Position numbers and translations under genes: made by a program. From assembly GCA_027922465.2 (NCBI GenBank), contig BQMF02000176.1, forward strand, positions 670,956-734,955: DNA of 64,000 bases, read 5' to 3'. Of this stretch, positions 12,526 through 23,388 are shown in pieces. Position 1 is the stretch's first letter; every line of letters begins with the position of its first letter. The notes under the pieces are model-generated. The model was not told where the DNA came from and ran no database searches. It saw nothing but the letters and a program-made list of their open reading frames with translations. The DNA comes from Turritopsis dohrnii. Its lineage: Eukaryota > Cnidaria > Hydrozoa > Anthoathecata > Oceaniidae.

Positions 12526-12927
12526 ATGGATACAACAAGTCCAATAAGTAGAAAAGAATACATGGAAAAAGTTTACAAGCTGTTGACCGAATCCTGAAAT
12601 GAGATTTATTGTCAAATTACCAAGACAACTATTGACACTTATCATATGAGAGTCAGAACAAACTGGCGAGGTTCTGACGCTTTGTACGATGCTTGGTTAT
12701 TACATTTTGGTCTCCGTCGTGATTGGTTCAACTAAACCAAATTCAAAAGAGCGTACCCCAATTGGAAGTTACAACAACAAGAATTATCTGAAGATAACGA
12801 GACTGAGGTTCATGAAAGTGATTGTGAAGATGCCAACTTTTCCCATGCAACAGATTCCAACGGAGAAAGTGAAATTGGAGCAAGTGATGAATCCACGGAA
12901 AAGATGGATGAAGAAGATGAGGACTGA
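12526..12927 (+). pseudogene. Broken acidic-tailed ORF in recombinase insert
   Basis: One reading frame of 134 codons starts MDTTSPISRKEYMEK and ends with a strongly acidic tail (ESTEKMDEEDED). It is interrupted by two in-frame stops, TGA after about 23 codons and TAA after about 66. Low-complexity acidic ends and the continuous frame argue that it was once coding. I do not recognise the family; it may be a second protein of the element. Confidence 0.45.
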
Positions 12928-13084
12928 TTCAATTGGCAACATTTGAAGTACGGCTTTTTATTGTTGGAAACCAGTTTGTAAAACGCATAGTATCATATAG
13001 CGACAGTGACTTGGATTAATATCAGGCTCTATTTCTTTACCATTCCCAATCCAAAGGGTGTTTCTTCAACAGATAGTATGACAA

Positions 13085-13200
13085 ACGTTTTGCACCATGG
13101 ATGTGTAAGAACGGGTAAGAACGGGTAAGAACGCGTAAGAAGGGCAGACGTTGGTGTAAGAAGCCTGTAATAAGGAACTAAGGTGGAGATGCAATTGGAG
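13085..13200 (-). repeat. Inverted unit of the 123 bp minisatellite
   Basis: Reverse complement of the first units of 11285-12340, including the shared phrase TTCTTACACATCCATGG (11335-11354 and 13092-13110 inverted). The region 11335-13110 therefore has inverted ends. Confidence 0.8.
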
Positions 13201-13784
13201 AGCCTGAAACTAGATGTCATGAGGTGTGGACTTGATCGTTCAAAGGACTGGTAACTCTTTGGTCAATACACATTTTCGAAGCCGAGGTTTGGATAATAGT
13301 AAGGTTACAGGGTTTATCTTGATTTAATTTGATATCGCATTGCCCTTTAATTGGAGGTAAGGCATATTGTTCAAAGTCAAATCTTTTAGTTTTGTGAGGT
13401 TTTCTTTCTTGTAGATACATTACAAATTTTCAATATAAGTACGAAGTCTTTATTTAAAAACAGCTTGTTATTTCTTCTAATGAATATCAGTTTTGCCATT
13501 AAGCCTTCACATTGATGTATTTTGGCGAAACGAAATGTTCTTGGTCCTGTTATCTTCCGGACAGCAAATATCGATTTCAAACTGTCTTTCTCTTCTATGT
13601 TCAAACAATGCTTTGAAAATATCTCACCAGTGTTTGTTAACATGCCTTTCTTAAACTTGAAAAACATGGTTGTATAGCAACTGTTATTCGAAAGAGAAAG
13701 TCTTTTTACATACAGACTCTTTAAGTATTAAGAAAAACTGTTTGACCTGCGAAATAAACTCAAACATAGTAGATACAACTAATT

Positions 13785-15506
13785 TCATATCAACTTTATC
13801 GTTTTTGCTCTAACCATTAAAGTACTTGGCTTCCGAGAAGGATGGAAGGAATAATCCGGATCACGCAAAATTGCCGTCCATTTACCAGCGCCGTACTTTT
13901 TAATGCCATATGATAAAAACGAATCTTCTACAGTGGAGAACGAGACTTTATTTTGGCGTTTGTGAACATTGCCGTTTGTTCTTTCTTCAGAATTAACACG
14001 GATATCCACAGTTTGGGTTTCGTTCCCTCCATTTTGATTATTGTTATCTTTGTTGATTTCGTTGATGTTGGCTGCCGTAACTTTGGTGTTGGCGCTAATA
14101 TTTGGCGGCAAATGATCCCCTACGTTGATTGCCAACAACTTTTGCATACAAAATTGACCTTGGCGTGCAACTTCAGCTGACTGCATTTTCTGATAGTGTA
14201 TTCTTGCTACATGTGATGTGTGTTTTTGATCGCGTGATAGAGCGGCTTGTTCTTGTTCTGTTAGTATTGAAATACTTTCTGTCTCGATAATTTGTCGATA
14301 TCGTGTTGGATTTATGTATTTTCCAATGGCTTGGTAAACAATTCGACCAAATACGTCACTAAGTTGCTTGAGCTGTGTGCCATTCCTGGTTATTAAAAGG
14401 TAGTCACAAACAGGGTTTAATCGTGTCCTAATACAAGTCATATATCCATTTAAAATATCAACAACTCTCCTTGAAATAATGAGACTGTCAAATCCATATT
14501 TATAATTTGTCTTGAATTTAGTTTGATCGATTATTCCACCTTCATTTCCAACGTCGAGCACCATTTTAACAGTTAAGTACTGATATGACATCGGTCGACT
14601 TGCCTTTACCATCAAAAATAACACTGCTACAACGAAGGAAGTACAAAACGATAAATCGTGTGCCGGAACAATGGCCGTCTCAAATCTAGCATTAAGTAGA
14701 ATTTGAGAAAACTTGTCAGCATGAAATGGAATTACATTTTGCATGTCTTCAAACGTTGCCCAGCAGTTGATACTTGAAAGATATTCCATGCTTAAAATCG
14801 TGTTCCATTCAATCTTCATTTGCTTTGCTAAGCACTTTTTCACTCTGTCTAGATATATTTCGGCTGCGATAAATACAGATATGTTCTCGGATTTGATAGC
14901 ATTACTCCTTCTGTAATCGAGCGTATGAGATATAGCGTTCATATAGCCAATAATACCTGAACGACCAATTTTCCACGGGTCCTTCAGGTAGTCTAAAAAA
15001 TCAGAAAGCATCGTTACCGATCCAATACAATAGTCTAATACACATTCCGGCATTTCCCATGAAGACGAAACGTCCGCACAACAGAATTTTGCATACTTCA
15101 GTACTTTCGCTGTTATTTGTTCTGCTTGACATAGGCTTTTGCCTCCTCCACCAGGACTCTGCAACCATTTAGAGATTGATTTGCCAATGTTACAGTTTTT
15201 TGGAAACGTGGGCATTGAAGACGTGCTGTTTCGTTTAAATTTCTCTTGAGTGGAGAGACGGGTTGCTACTTCTGGAAATATGGTAGTAACGTCAGGTTTG
15301 TCGTCAAAAAAGTAAAACCAACCGTGCTTCATAAAAACGTGCTTTCTGCAACCCCTTTGCGTTTTAAATCCTTCACTTTCGCATGAATTTACTGGGCATA
15401 TGTACACTCCGTTGGTACTGGCTTTTAAACATAATCTTTTCGGTTTTCTTTCGTTTCCAACAGCTTTTTGCCACACCTTTTTTGATAAGATACGTCTTTT
15501 CGACAT
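13785..15506 (-). CDS. Crypton-like tyrosine recombinase with N-terminal zinc finger and C-terminal Myb domain
   Basis: An uninterrupted 573-codon frame. Residues 37-61 form a C-x4-C-x13-H-x4-H zinc finger. Residues about 150-440 look like a tyrosine recombinase: an Arg in KASRPMSYQYL (R304), and HTSHVARIHY with H432, R435 and candidate nucleophile Y438, the close His/Tyr spacing seen in Crypton-derived proteins. A Lys/Asn/Gln-rich linker leads to residues 517-573, a Myb/SANT domain with KYGAGKWTAILRD, like the TRF/telobox type. It would cut and rejoin DNA as the integrase of its element. It is absent from the right arm and has no frame damage, so it may be recently mobile. The recombinase assignment rests on motifs only. 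Confidence 0.7.
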   Translation of the reverse strand: MSKRRILSKKVWQKAVGNERKPKRLCLKASTNGVYICPVNSCESEGFKTQRGCRKHVFMKHGWFYFFDDKPDVTTIFPEVATRLSTQEKFKRNSTSSMPTFPKNCNIGKSISKWLQSPGGGGKSLCQAEQITAKVLKYAKFCCADVSSSWEMPECVLDYCIGSVTMLSDFLDYLKDPWKIGRSGIIGYMNAISHTLDYRRSNAIKSENISVFIAAEIYLDRVKKCLAKQMKIEWNTILSMEYLSSINCWATFEDMQNVIPFHADKFSQILLNARFETAIVPAHDLSFCTSFVVAVLFLMVKASRPMSYQYLTVKMVLDVGNEGGIIDQTKFKTNYKYGFDSLIISRRVVDILNGYMTCIRTRLNPVCDYLLITRNGTQLKQLSDVFGRIVYQAIGKYINPTRYRQIIETESISILTEQEQAALSRDQKHTSHVARIHYQKMQSAEVARQGQFCMQKLLAINVGDHLPPNISANTKVTAANINEINKDNNNQNGGNETQTVDIRVNSEERTNGNVHKRQNKVSFSTVEDSFLSYGIKKYGAGKWTAILRDPDYSFHPSRKPSTLMVRAKTIKLI

Positions 15507-16043
15507 CTTTGTCGATTAGTGAATCAGAAGATCAACGCGATCCGTTTTATGCAAATTTCTTAATTAGGTATCATGTGACTTTCGACCAATCAAAAAGTTG
15601 GATTTTAATTGCTAAGTTGCGGAACCTGACAGACCGAATTAAAGTGGTCAGCAGAAATTCTTGAGGGTTTTCCACTCGTGTTCCGTATTATACACGATTG
15701 CATGATCTTTATAATGAAAACGCAAATAGGAACATTTTGGCTTACATATAACGGAACAAAGTTGTCCTTACGCATAAACTGTAATTTAGTAGAATACAGA
15801 ACAACGTAGACCGTTTAGGATAGTTAAAATCGGTCTTGCAAGGACTTTTCATTCATATTAAAACGCACGCATTTCAAATAATCTCTAAAGGACCCAAGGG
15901 AACCTCAGAAAATGTTCCTTATGTCACAAAAGGACCTTCTGAAATAGGAACACGTGCAAGTGATATAAAATTTATACTTCAGTGCTTCTCAAATTTGCTC
16001 ACACAAAGGAACAAAAAAACGTGAAACGTTATATAATAATAAT
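15507..16043. other. Upstream flank of the recombinase gene, right end of insert
   Basis: No gene recognised; presumably the promoter side of the recombinase gene and the insert terminus. It ends in AT-rich ATAATAATAATATTATTA, which hides the exact junction. Confidence 0.4.
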
Positions 16044-16386
16044 ATTATTATACACTGTACCCGTTGGTTTTCAAGCAAAGAAATGAAACGAGGCGGTGCT
16101 AGTTTGTCTAGGCCTTTAACAGAAAATCAGGAAATCCTACGATTTCCCGTACACGAATGAAAGATAAAAAAAAATTCATTTTGTTCTTTTATTTGTACTT
16201 TCTTTTCATAGGAACTAGTTTTACTGTAATCACTTTTACTATACCTCGTCGATGTCAAGGACAACCAATCACATACGTGATAATTCATTCCGAGAATGTT
16301 ATTGTTTTCACTTAAAACATTTAATCAACAACATGCATGTGATGTTTCTGAAACATTCGCTATCGTTCGGAAACTTTAAAATAACA

Positions 16387-16444
16387 ATGGCGCCGTGTGT
16401 TGGGATTGTTTGCTTATTTCCCGTTGTTTTCATGATGATCTCAG
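16387..16444 (+). CDS. Signal-peptide first exon, left arm
   Basis: An ATG opens MAPCVGIVCLFPVVFMMIS, a textbook hydrophobic signal peptide, and runs directly into a strong donor (CAG/GTAAGT). The layout matches the astacin first exon (signal peptide then intron). The right-arm copy at 31072-31129 keeps the exon and donor. I could not find a continuing exon with confidence, so the product is unknown; it would be a secreted or membrane protein. Confidence 0.45.
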
Positions 16445-16509
16445 GTAAGTGGAAAACCAATGTTTACAAGAAAATAGGATTACTAAAATATTTAAAGTAT
16501 TCAAATTAA

Positions 16510-17119
16510 AATAAACCGAATTATTAGATTAATAGGGTTGATCATATGAAGTTTTTTTTATCGTGGCAGGACGGGATGAAAATCATCTCGGGATAGTTTT
16601 TATCTTATTGTTTATATAAAAAGTTTAATTAATGCACACGGTTGAAATGTCATCCTGTCCCTGTTAGACGATATAATTGTGAACATATGGTGAAAATCAC
16701 CCCAGGATATTAACTCTCACTACAACCACCCTAAGATGTATTATGAGCCTTACGTAAAAAATATACAAACGCAAGTTTTATCAAAGTCCCTATTGCTGAC
16801 CACTCTATAACGAAACATTCTCATAAAAATGGAGACGCAAGTGTTCGAAACTTAGATAAAGATATTGACCAATCACCGAAAACTTTCCAAAACTTCCAGC
16901 ACCGCTGATCGCTATCTCTTGTTCTCTATACCGACCTACCGACCTCACTAACATGATTAAAGATTTCCGATCAATAAAAACAACACAAGTATAACGTATA
17001 CATTATATTTCAAGATAAATCACTGGGGATAAATTTTCCGAAGCTCGTTTTTCGGGCATCATGTTTTGCAGCGAATTCGTTTGCAACCAGCAACAAAGTC
17101 GATTTGGTCTGTCAATTCC
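16510..17119. other. Non-coding stretch between signal exon and hAT fragment
   Basis: Nothing recognised; colinear with about 30397-31006 in the right arm. Confidence 0.4.
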
Positions 17120-17626
17120 TTATCTGTTGTCAGTATAGCTTGATTTTCGAATCTCTTGGTAGTCGAGCGTCGAGCGGAGCCAAGTTTTATAACGACGGGC
17201 TGTAGAGAACGACCTTTCAGGAATGCAGGATGTTTCTGGATAGAAAATGGTGAGCTTGAACACAGTGATTATGCTTGGAATAAGTGCTCGTTTGCTTGAA
17301 TGTCGAGACTTGATGTGTTTCAACATCAAATGTTGTGCATGTGATACACCTTGCTTGCAATGTGTACGTCTCCGTTCGAGTTTGAAACTGTCGTCGTCGT
17401 AAGCCTTGATTATGTAATCCAACCCATCGTCAAGATTCTTATCATTGATTGCATTAAGCAAGAATTGCTCCATTTTGAGAAAAACGACAAATACTGACTG
17501 GTCAAATCGATCTTTGATGGAAGATATGATCAAGTGGGGAGTCTCAAAATGTTGTTGGTTGTAATGTTCTTCGGCAGTTTCAGGATGGTGTGACTCACCT
17601 GTAGCAGCATACCTATCGATCTGCAT
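17120..17626 (-). pseudogene. hAT transposase C-terminal fragment, left arm
   Basis: 168 codons. The segment near residues 130-155 (PETSCIPERSFS, then RRYKTWLRSTL) is the hAT dimerisation region, which in this family reads close to ERSFS-x-RRIKTWLRST. The N-terminal BED finger and catalytic core are absent, so this is a remnant. The right-arm copy (29890-30396) differs by three clustered bases that change FY to IN before PETSC. Confidence 0.75.
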
Positions 17627-17665
17627 GTGGTCAACTATTGAGTGACCATTTTTATAATTTAGGGC

Positions 17666-18068
17666 CTTATCATATGAGCCCGGCTGGCAGGGTTGGCGCG
17701 GTTTACCGGGCTATAGGCACCTCGCTATCATAGCCTGGCCCGGTTATGCGGGCTGAAAAACGCTCATTTACAAAAAGGAATTACTTTTTAGTTTTAACTG
17801 CATAAACAACTGAAGTTAAGCTCCATACAGATGAACAAACACTTTCTTACCTCTTATTTCTTACTTTTAACTATTATGGGTAAAGTGATACAAGTTTTCC
17901 GATGGAAACTGAATACAACAGACAATTTTGGTGGGAAAAAAATGAAAAAAATGAAAAATAATTTCCAGCCCGCTTTGCCGGGCTGGAGCTATCACATGAA
18001 GAAAATTCAGCCCGCTTAACCGGGATTCCACTTTTCAAAAGCGAGATCTCATGTGATAGCGAGTTATG
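17666..18068. repeat. GC-rich inverted-repeat element, left arm
   Basis: Ends carry TATCATATGAG and (inverted) TATCACATGAG. The interior has several CAGCCCG...CGGGCTG inverted motifs, a GC-rich island in AT-rich DNA. It looks like a MITE or fold-back element next to the hAT fragment. The right copy is at about 29448-29850. Confidence 0.5.
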
Positions 18069-18589
18069 TTTTAGGAGAGTTTGTAAATGAAGGTGAGATC
18101 TCAGCAAAATTGTGAAAGGAGACATGTAATCATTGACTTCAGGTTTTCTTTTAAAATTGCATTGATCTTGAAATAACTCATGCACCATTGAGCAACACAT
18201 TTCCGCAATTGAGACTAAAACCCTTCAATGCCTTATGGTAAAAAAATCAGACATTTTTCTGGCAACAACTGGAGATCGACTTAAGAATTTATGAAGATAT
18301 TTATGATTCAAACGTAATTATACTGGGAGATGAACAGATTACTTGGTTCGAAGTAGATTTGCCAAATGTAAATCTTTTTTCTCCGGTCATTCCATCATTA
18401 CCATTGCTTCTAAAAAATCTTTGAATACCTGCAACATAAGCATTTTCATTTCCAGCATCGCCACGAATGACTCTACTTGTGCCTAAAATTCAAAAGACTT
18501 AATTATAAATTGGATTTTTTATAACATTTTATTTTGAGACAAGAAAGTACGGAAGCGTATTGGTGCCATATAATTTTTCGTGACATAGT

Positions 18590-18720
18590 ATTTCGCATGT
18601 GGTGTTTTTTTCAAACACTTTAATTTCGCCACCTAAGAATTTCCATGTGAAGATTTGTTAAGTTTGGTTAATTTCGTCACATAAGAAATTCTTAGTGAAG
18701 AAATACGAACGTTCTTTATT
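18590..18720. repeat. Hairpin motif cluster, left arm (a)
   Basis: Short self-complementary motifs of the type TTCACATAAGAAATTCTTA and ACCTAAGAATTTCCATGTGAAGA, in the same style as those at 19090-19290. Confidence 0.5.
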
Positions 18721-19089
18721 TCTCTACATACACTGGATGTAACTGTGGATGTTCATAAGTTCAGTGGGTGCTTTATACGATACTCCCTTGTTTTAAAAAT
18801 GGCGGAGGATGTAGAGGCTCTCAAAAGCAACGATGAGATAAAAAAAGAATATCCATCTCATAGCTTCAAATAGCTACAGTGTAAGAAATAAGGAATGGTA
18901 CAAATGTCTGGATAAACAGCGTTATTTAGTAAAATTTTTTAATCTCTAATGCTTATATTTTATAAGTTTTACCTATCGTGAAGGTCGCCATATTTAAAAA
19001 CAATCTGTACATCAACTTGTTCCCACTGATCTTAAAGGGTAAGATCAGAACTAGTACTACACACCAAGTCAAGCCAAGCGCTACTGAGG

Positions 19090-19290
19090 TGAAATAAGAA
19101 TGAATTTTAATTTCTTCACATAAAAATTGTTATGTGGTGAATATAAAAAATAACCTTATTTCCTTTACATAGAATTCTATGTGGTGAAAAAAGCAACAAT
19201 ACATTTTTTCCACATAAAAATATCTATGTAGTGAAACTAATGTTTAAGTTTTATTTTCTTCACATAGAAATTCCTACCTGAAGAAAATAA
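19090..19290. repeat. Hairpin motif cluster, left arm (b)
   Basis: Four or five near-palindromic motifs such as ACATAGAATTCTATGTGGTG spaced about 50-60 bases, each able to form a stem. The cluster sits within the integrase-like gene region and is mirrored at about 28226-28426. Confidence 0.7.
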
Positions 19291-20469
19291 AAGATGGCAT
19301 TAATACGCTTCTGTAAGAAAGTCATGTCCTTAACTTACCACCTAATTCTTCCACGATTTTCAAGAAGTATCCAGCCACTACTTTAGGGCAGTTGTTGGAA
19401 TCAGCTGTTTCTAACTTTATAATTTTTCTCGAATATTTGAAATGGAAATGAAGAAAAGTCTTCTCGTGAGTAGATTAAATTATCATGAAGTAGTAAACGC
19501 AAATGAGATTTTACGAACCCGTCGATGCACCCGTGTATACAAAAGCCATAGGGTTTCAACTTATCATAACCGTCGATATGCCAGAGATAATTAGGTCCCT
19601 AGAGTGTTATAGTGTTAAAAATGATTTTGGTTACTCTAATCATCTAAAAATGGTGCACTTCTTGAGAAACTTTATCAGTTCGTTAAAAATTCCAAATTTA
19701 TGTATCTGGTTAAGCGATTGCGTTTTCTATTTTCCACGCCATCAGGATCAAGCAGTCTCTGAATTCGACTCACAACAGCCCTTGTATAACACAAACAAAA
19801 ACAGTTTCGACCAGTATTCTCTTTACATTCAATTTTGTTGTTTTTATTTTTGTAATTTCACTTACTGGCTAGTTTGTATCTGATATTTGACTTTCAACTT
19901 TTGATGCATTTTACAATATCCAAGTAAACAACCACTACTATTTAATTCGTTCTAAAAGATAAACACCTATATCAATAACAAGGTCCATGTTATAATTTGT
20001 AGATATCCACCAATAGCAATTTTTGGACAATTTTATCCTGTAGAATAGGGAACAAACTATACTGAACAAACAGCAGGCAAACACTTTTGCTCACAAAAAC
20101 AAGTTTAACTCACTTCCACTCACGTCTGATTTTTTTTTTTGAAAACCCCATGACTTGCTAAGATTCTTTTCAATAAATACAATATAATCCTTCTTGTATA
20201 TTTTTTCTTTTTAAGAATTTACGTTCAATACTTCACAAATTCCCTTAGAACACCTAAATTACATGTAAATAGAAAATTGAAAAATGTTTTCCTTTCCTTA
20301 CGTAAAAGAGCAAGAATGTCATTGTATTTATAACCAGCCTTAAAATATCTTAGAATCTTTAAGGCTCCTGAAAAGTAAACAGAAATTAGAGTAGAACCTC
20401 GAAGCAAGGCAAGCAGGCATAAGTAACCATGCAGTAGCTTACTGGTAGAACTGTCAGTTATCATAGAAC

Positions 20470-21560
20470 CTCAGATAAATCTTCAATCTTAAATATCATA
20501 ATTCTGTAGTTTGTAGCTGCTAGCTTGTTTGGTGACTGCTATAGATAAAACAAGAGCCAGATGGCGCAAAACGGTAGCAACAAGTTTACTTTTCACGCAA
20601 ACGCTTTCGAAATTTTACTTTAAGTTCTAAAAACTTCTTTACTGGATGTTTTCTAAAATATCTCACTGGTGGAAAACAGGCATTAACGATAAATTCGATG
20701 AAAATGATTAATTAGTGTTTCACTTCACGAATTTTAGTTGCAGATTTCTATTAGTCCTCAAAAATAAAAGAATCAAAATCAGTCCCAATTTTTTATTATC
20801 TTTTTTTGGACATTGAGTTGGGTATTTTTAAAAACGAGGGATTCTACGTTTTACAAAATTTTGTCATTATTAACGAAAGAAAAAAAAAACGTTTACCAAC
20901 TGTAGTTTTCGGTTGGCTAGTCCCCAAACCCACCTCTCCAGCCTGGTCGGATTTGACCTTATTTTATTACATTTCCTTTTACACTGGAACAGCTGTTGTT
21001 GTTGTTGTTGTTTTCTTACTCTTTTAAGGTATGATATATGATTAGGTGGATTTAAAATAGAGTTTGCAAACAGGAAATCACTAGATGCAAGTACATAAAA
21101 TGATGCTGATTGTATCATACGCAAAAATGATTTTTTCCAGCCTTTCCCTTGATCCTGAGGTACTTTAATTTCAATAAAAATTCTTGATGAAAACTTTAAT
21201 AAGCGCAAGACATAGCCTCACCCAAAAGATTATTTGACATTTGTAGTGGCCTGTTTTCATTATTCAAGAATGGACCTGAAACACGCAGATCAATAAAATG
21301 AACATGACCTTATGTTGTTGACGAACCTTTTCTGGGATTTTGCTACTAGTTTCGTTTTTACTGCCCGTCATATATGAATGTCAGGCCACATCTCGAAATA
21401 TTCCATAATTTCACTCATTTATTCCTTTTACATCTGGTGTTTTTCAAAAAAACTGTTCTTCGCCTGTTCATGTATCGCTAATCGGTTTCCTTTAGTTACC
21501 GATAATTTACTGACCAGATGTGAGTTACCGAATTCCTTGAATAGTAATTTTAGACCTTGC
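20470..21560. other. Non-coding stretch, left arm
   Basis: No gene recognised. A (CAA/GTT)n run near 20995-21015 produces small reading frames on both strands that I do not support as genes. Mirrored exactly at about 25956-27046. Confidence 0.4.
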
Positions 21561-21565
21561 ATATA

Positions 21566-21775
21566 AACGTTTTTCTTGAATATGAATAAAAATTTTCTTG
21601 AACGTGAAAAAACGTTTCTTGAATATGAATATAATTTTGTTGATATGAATATAATAGCGTTGAATGTGAATAAAAATTTCTTGAATGTGAGTAACAGTTT
21701 CTTGAATGTGCATATAATTTTGTTGAATGTGAATAAAAGTTCCTTGAATGTGAATGTAAATATCTATCTTGAATT
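21566..21775. repeat. Degenerate ~28 bp minisatellite, left arm
   Basis: Repeats of CTTGAATGTGAATAAAA/ATTTC with period about 27-30 bases. Read in reverse they give an IHIQ-rich frame that is a product of the repeat. Mirrored at 25741-25950. Confidence 0.85.
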
Positions 21776-21879
21776 CTGCTACAAATGAGCATAGAAATAC
21801 GAAAAGAGATAGAATAACATCGATGAAATTTCCTTTGTACCATCCCGTGTTGTAATTACTGGTGGCCGTATACAAAGTT

Positions 21880-22876
21880 GAATTTTAAGAATTTAAAATT
21901 TCGCGCTATATATGGAAGTCTATTGTTCCCCGTAATAAAAGTCGTAATTCAGATCTCGAGATCTATTGTTAATTTTTCAAAATGTGGGACTTCAGGTAAT
22001 GTCTTTTTATCAATTCTGCATAATTATCAAAATTATTAGAATTATTCAGATGATAGCAAAACGAAAAATAAGTTTGCGTTTTATGATTTGACGAGAATAA
22101 TATTCGTATTCATTGCTTTCTCGTGATCAGCTAATCAAATATGCAAAATCAGAAATTTTTACCTATCTCTGGTAAAACCATATTTAAGATTTTGAGATTG
22201 ATGTTGATACAAATGAAGACAAAATAACATTGACGAAAGTACACTTGATTCTCGTAATAAACATGTATGTTTTGAAGTGGAAATTCCTTATGATATTTCT
22301 GTTTGAACGAACACGAACAATTTTATAAGTTGTTATAAATTGTTTTTACTATGAACAATGTTCTCCGGACAAGCTGCCAGCTTTCTGATGAAACAGAGAT
22401 CATCACTGCATTGAATAATATCACCACTTCACTGCTTTGTCGTAAATATCAAAAGATTCTTAAAAGAGTTGCCTTGACATATATAAATGCCATTAAAAAT
22501 ATATTTATGTATAAAATGTATATTCTGACTGCCTAAAATTGGAGAAAAATACTTCAACTTTTTTTTCTGGAAGGTTTCTGTAAAAGTATGAATGATCGAA
22601 GTATGATCTTTATAATCTGGTTTGGCAAAAACATAACTTTCTTCTCACTCAACCTTTGCACAATAGGAGATTGTTTTTACAAACTTAAAATAATACAGCT
22701 GTGCACGTGCGCTATTGTTCAATACCAGAGATTTTGATTGGTAGATTTATTTTTTCGGCGTGATAATTATTCGCCGACAATTAAGAAAGTGTAAACAATG
22801 TTTATGACCATAATTAAGAGGACGCCAATTAGTTTCGGTCCCGATACTTACACCACAACATTCTATATTCCTTAGG
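21880..22876. other. Non-coding stretch with one small conserved frame, left arm
   Basis: A 61-codon frame at 22351-22536 is identical in the right arm, but so is the surrounding non-coding DNA, so identity is no evidence of coding. Nothing else recognised. Confidence 0.35.
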
Positions 22877-23237
22877 AGGTCGTAATAGTGAAAACAACTT
22901 GAAAACGCTTTTAGTTCGTAAAATAATGAAACAAACGTCCGAGTATGTGAAATGAAAACCCGAAAATATGTTTTTCATTGTAACATAAAAACGAAAAAAC
23001 GAATTCAGTTCCGATTTTCTGAAAAAAGTAGCTTTTAGAAGCCCTAATAAGGATAGCATGTTTGTTTTTACGAATGAACTTGTTAAGTATACTCGTTTTT
23101 GATTTAAAATTTTCGGTTTTTACTTCAAATTTTACCGAGTAGTTAAAAAATAATAAACATTGCATAAAAGAGAATGAGGCGAGGCAACACGCATGGATTC
23201 TCATTGTTTGAAAATTGAATAGAAATTTGAATAGAGC
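22877..23237 (-). repeat. Dispersed repeat next to palindrome centre, left copy
   Basis: Inverted copy of 24280-24640 and similar to 63485-63870 at the window's right end: shared start CTATTCAAATTT..TATTCAATT and shared end TTTTTTCAGAAAATCGGAAC and onward. Confidence 0.8.
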
Positions 23238-23388
23238 TAAGGTGAGCTAAAGTTTGATGAAATGAGCAACCATAGCACGATACAAAATTTCAAAACATCA
23301 AATAAATTAAAAACACTGCATGTTACGGTGGCTGATTCGAACAACATGGTTTTCTTTTTAAACCAATAAAAATGATGAAAACTAAAAT

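Larger units (their letters stand above)
10426..16043. mobile_element. 5.6 kb insertion carrying a tyrosine recombinase (Crypton-like), left arm only
   Basis: The right arm gives the empty site (TTTAGTAATTATTATACACTG). In the left arm 5,618 bases lie between TTTAGTA and ATTATTATACACTG. No long terminal inverted repeats were seen. That suits a Crypton, since tyrosine-recombinase elements lack them, but the boundary repeats are blurred by AT-rich sequence. Contents, in order: an AAT microsatellite, a short ORF, a 123 bp minisatellite, a broken ORF, an inverted minisatellite unit and the recombinase gene on the minus strand. Confidence 0.7.
18343..20367 (-). pseudogene. Integrase-core (rve/DDE) family gene, partial exons, left arm
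   Basis: Exon-like blocks at 20302-20367 (GALKILRYFKAGYKYNDI), 19515-19598 (GPNYLWHIDGYDKLKPYG), about 19339-19432 (KIIKLETADSNN) and 18343-18482 (TSRVIRGDAGNENAY, to STSNQ) follow the order of the cnidarian/vertebrate integrase-core family with WHIDGYDKLKPYG and the R-x-D-x-G-x-EN motif. Asp in WHID, Asp in RGD and Glu in GNEN are candidate metal ligands. The junction between blocks two and three is not a clean GT/AG, the N-terminal helix-turn-helix exons are mostly missing, and no C-terminal WW block was found. Probably a decayed element-derived gene; identical in the right arm. Confidence 0.65.

Noticed and set aside
21525..21875. IHIQ-repeat frames of 97 and 116 codons
   Set aside because: Products of a degenerate minisatellite that is open on both strands and in more than one frame.
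22351..22536. 61-codon frame identical in both arms
   Set aside because: The surrounding non-coding DNA is equally identical, so conservation gives no support; no domain or splice context.
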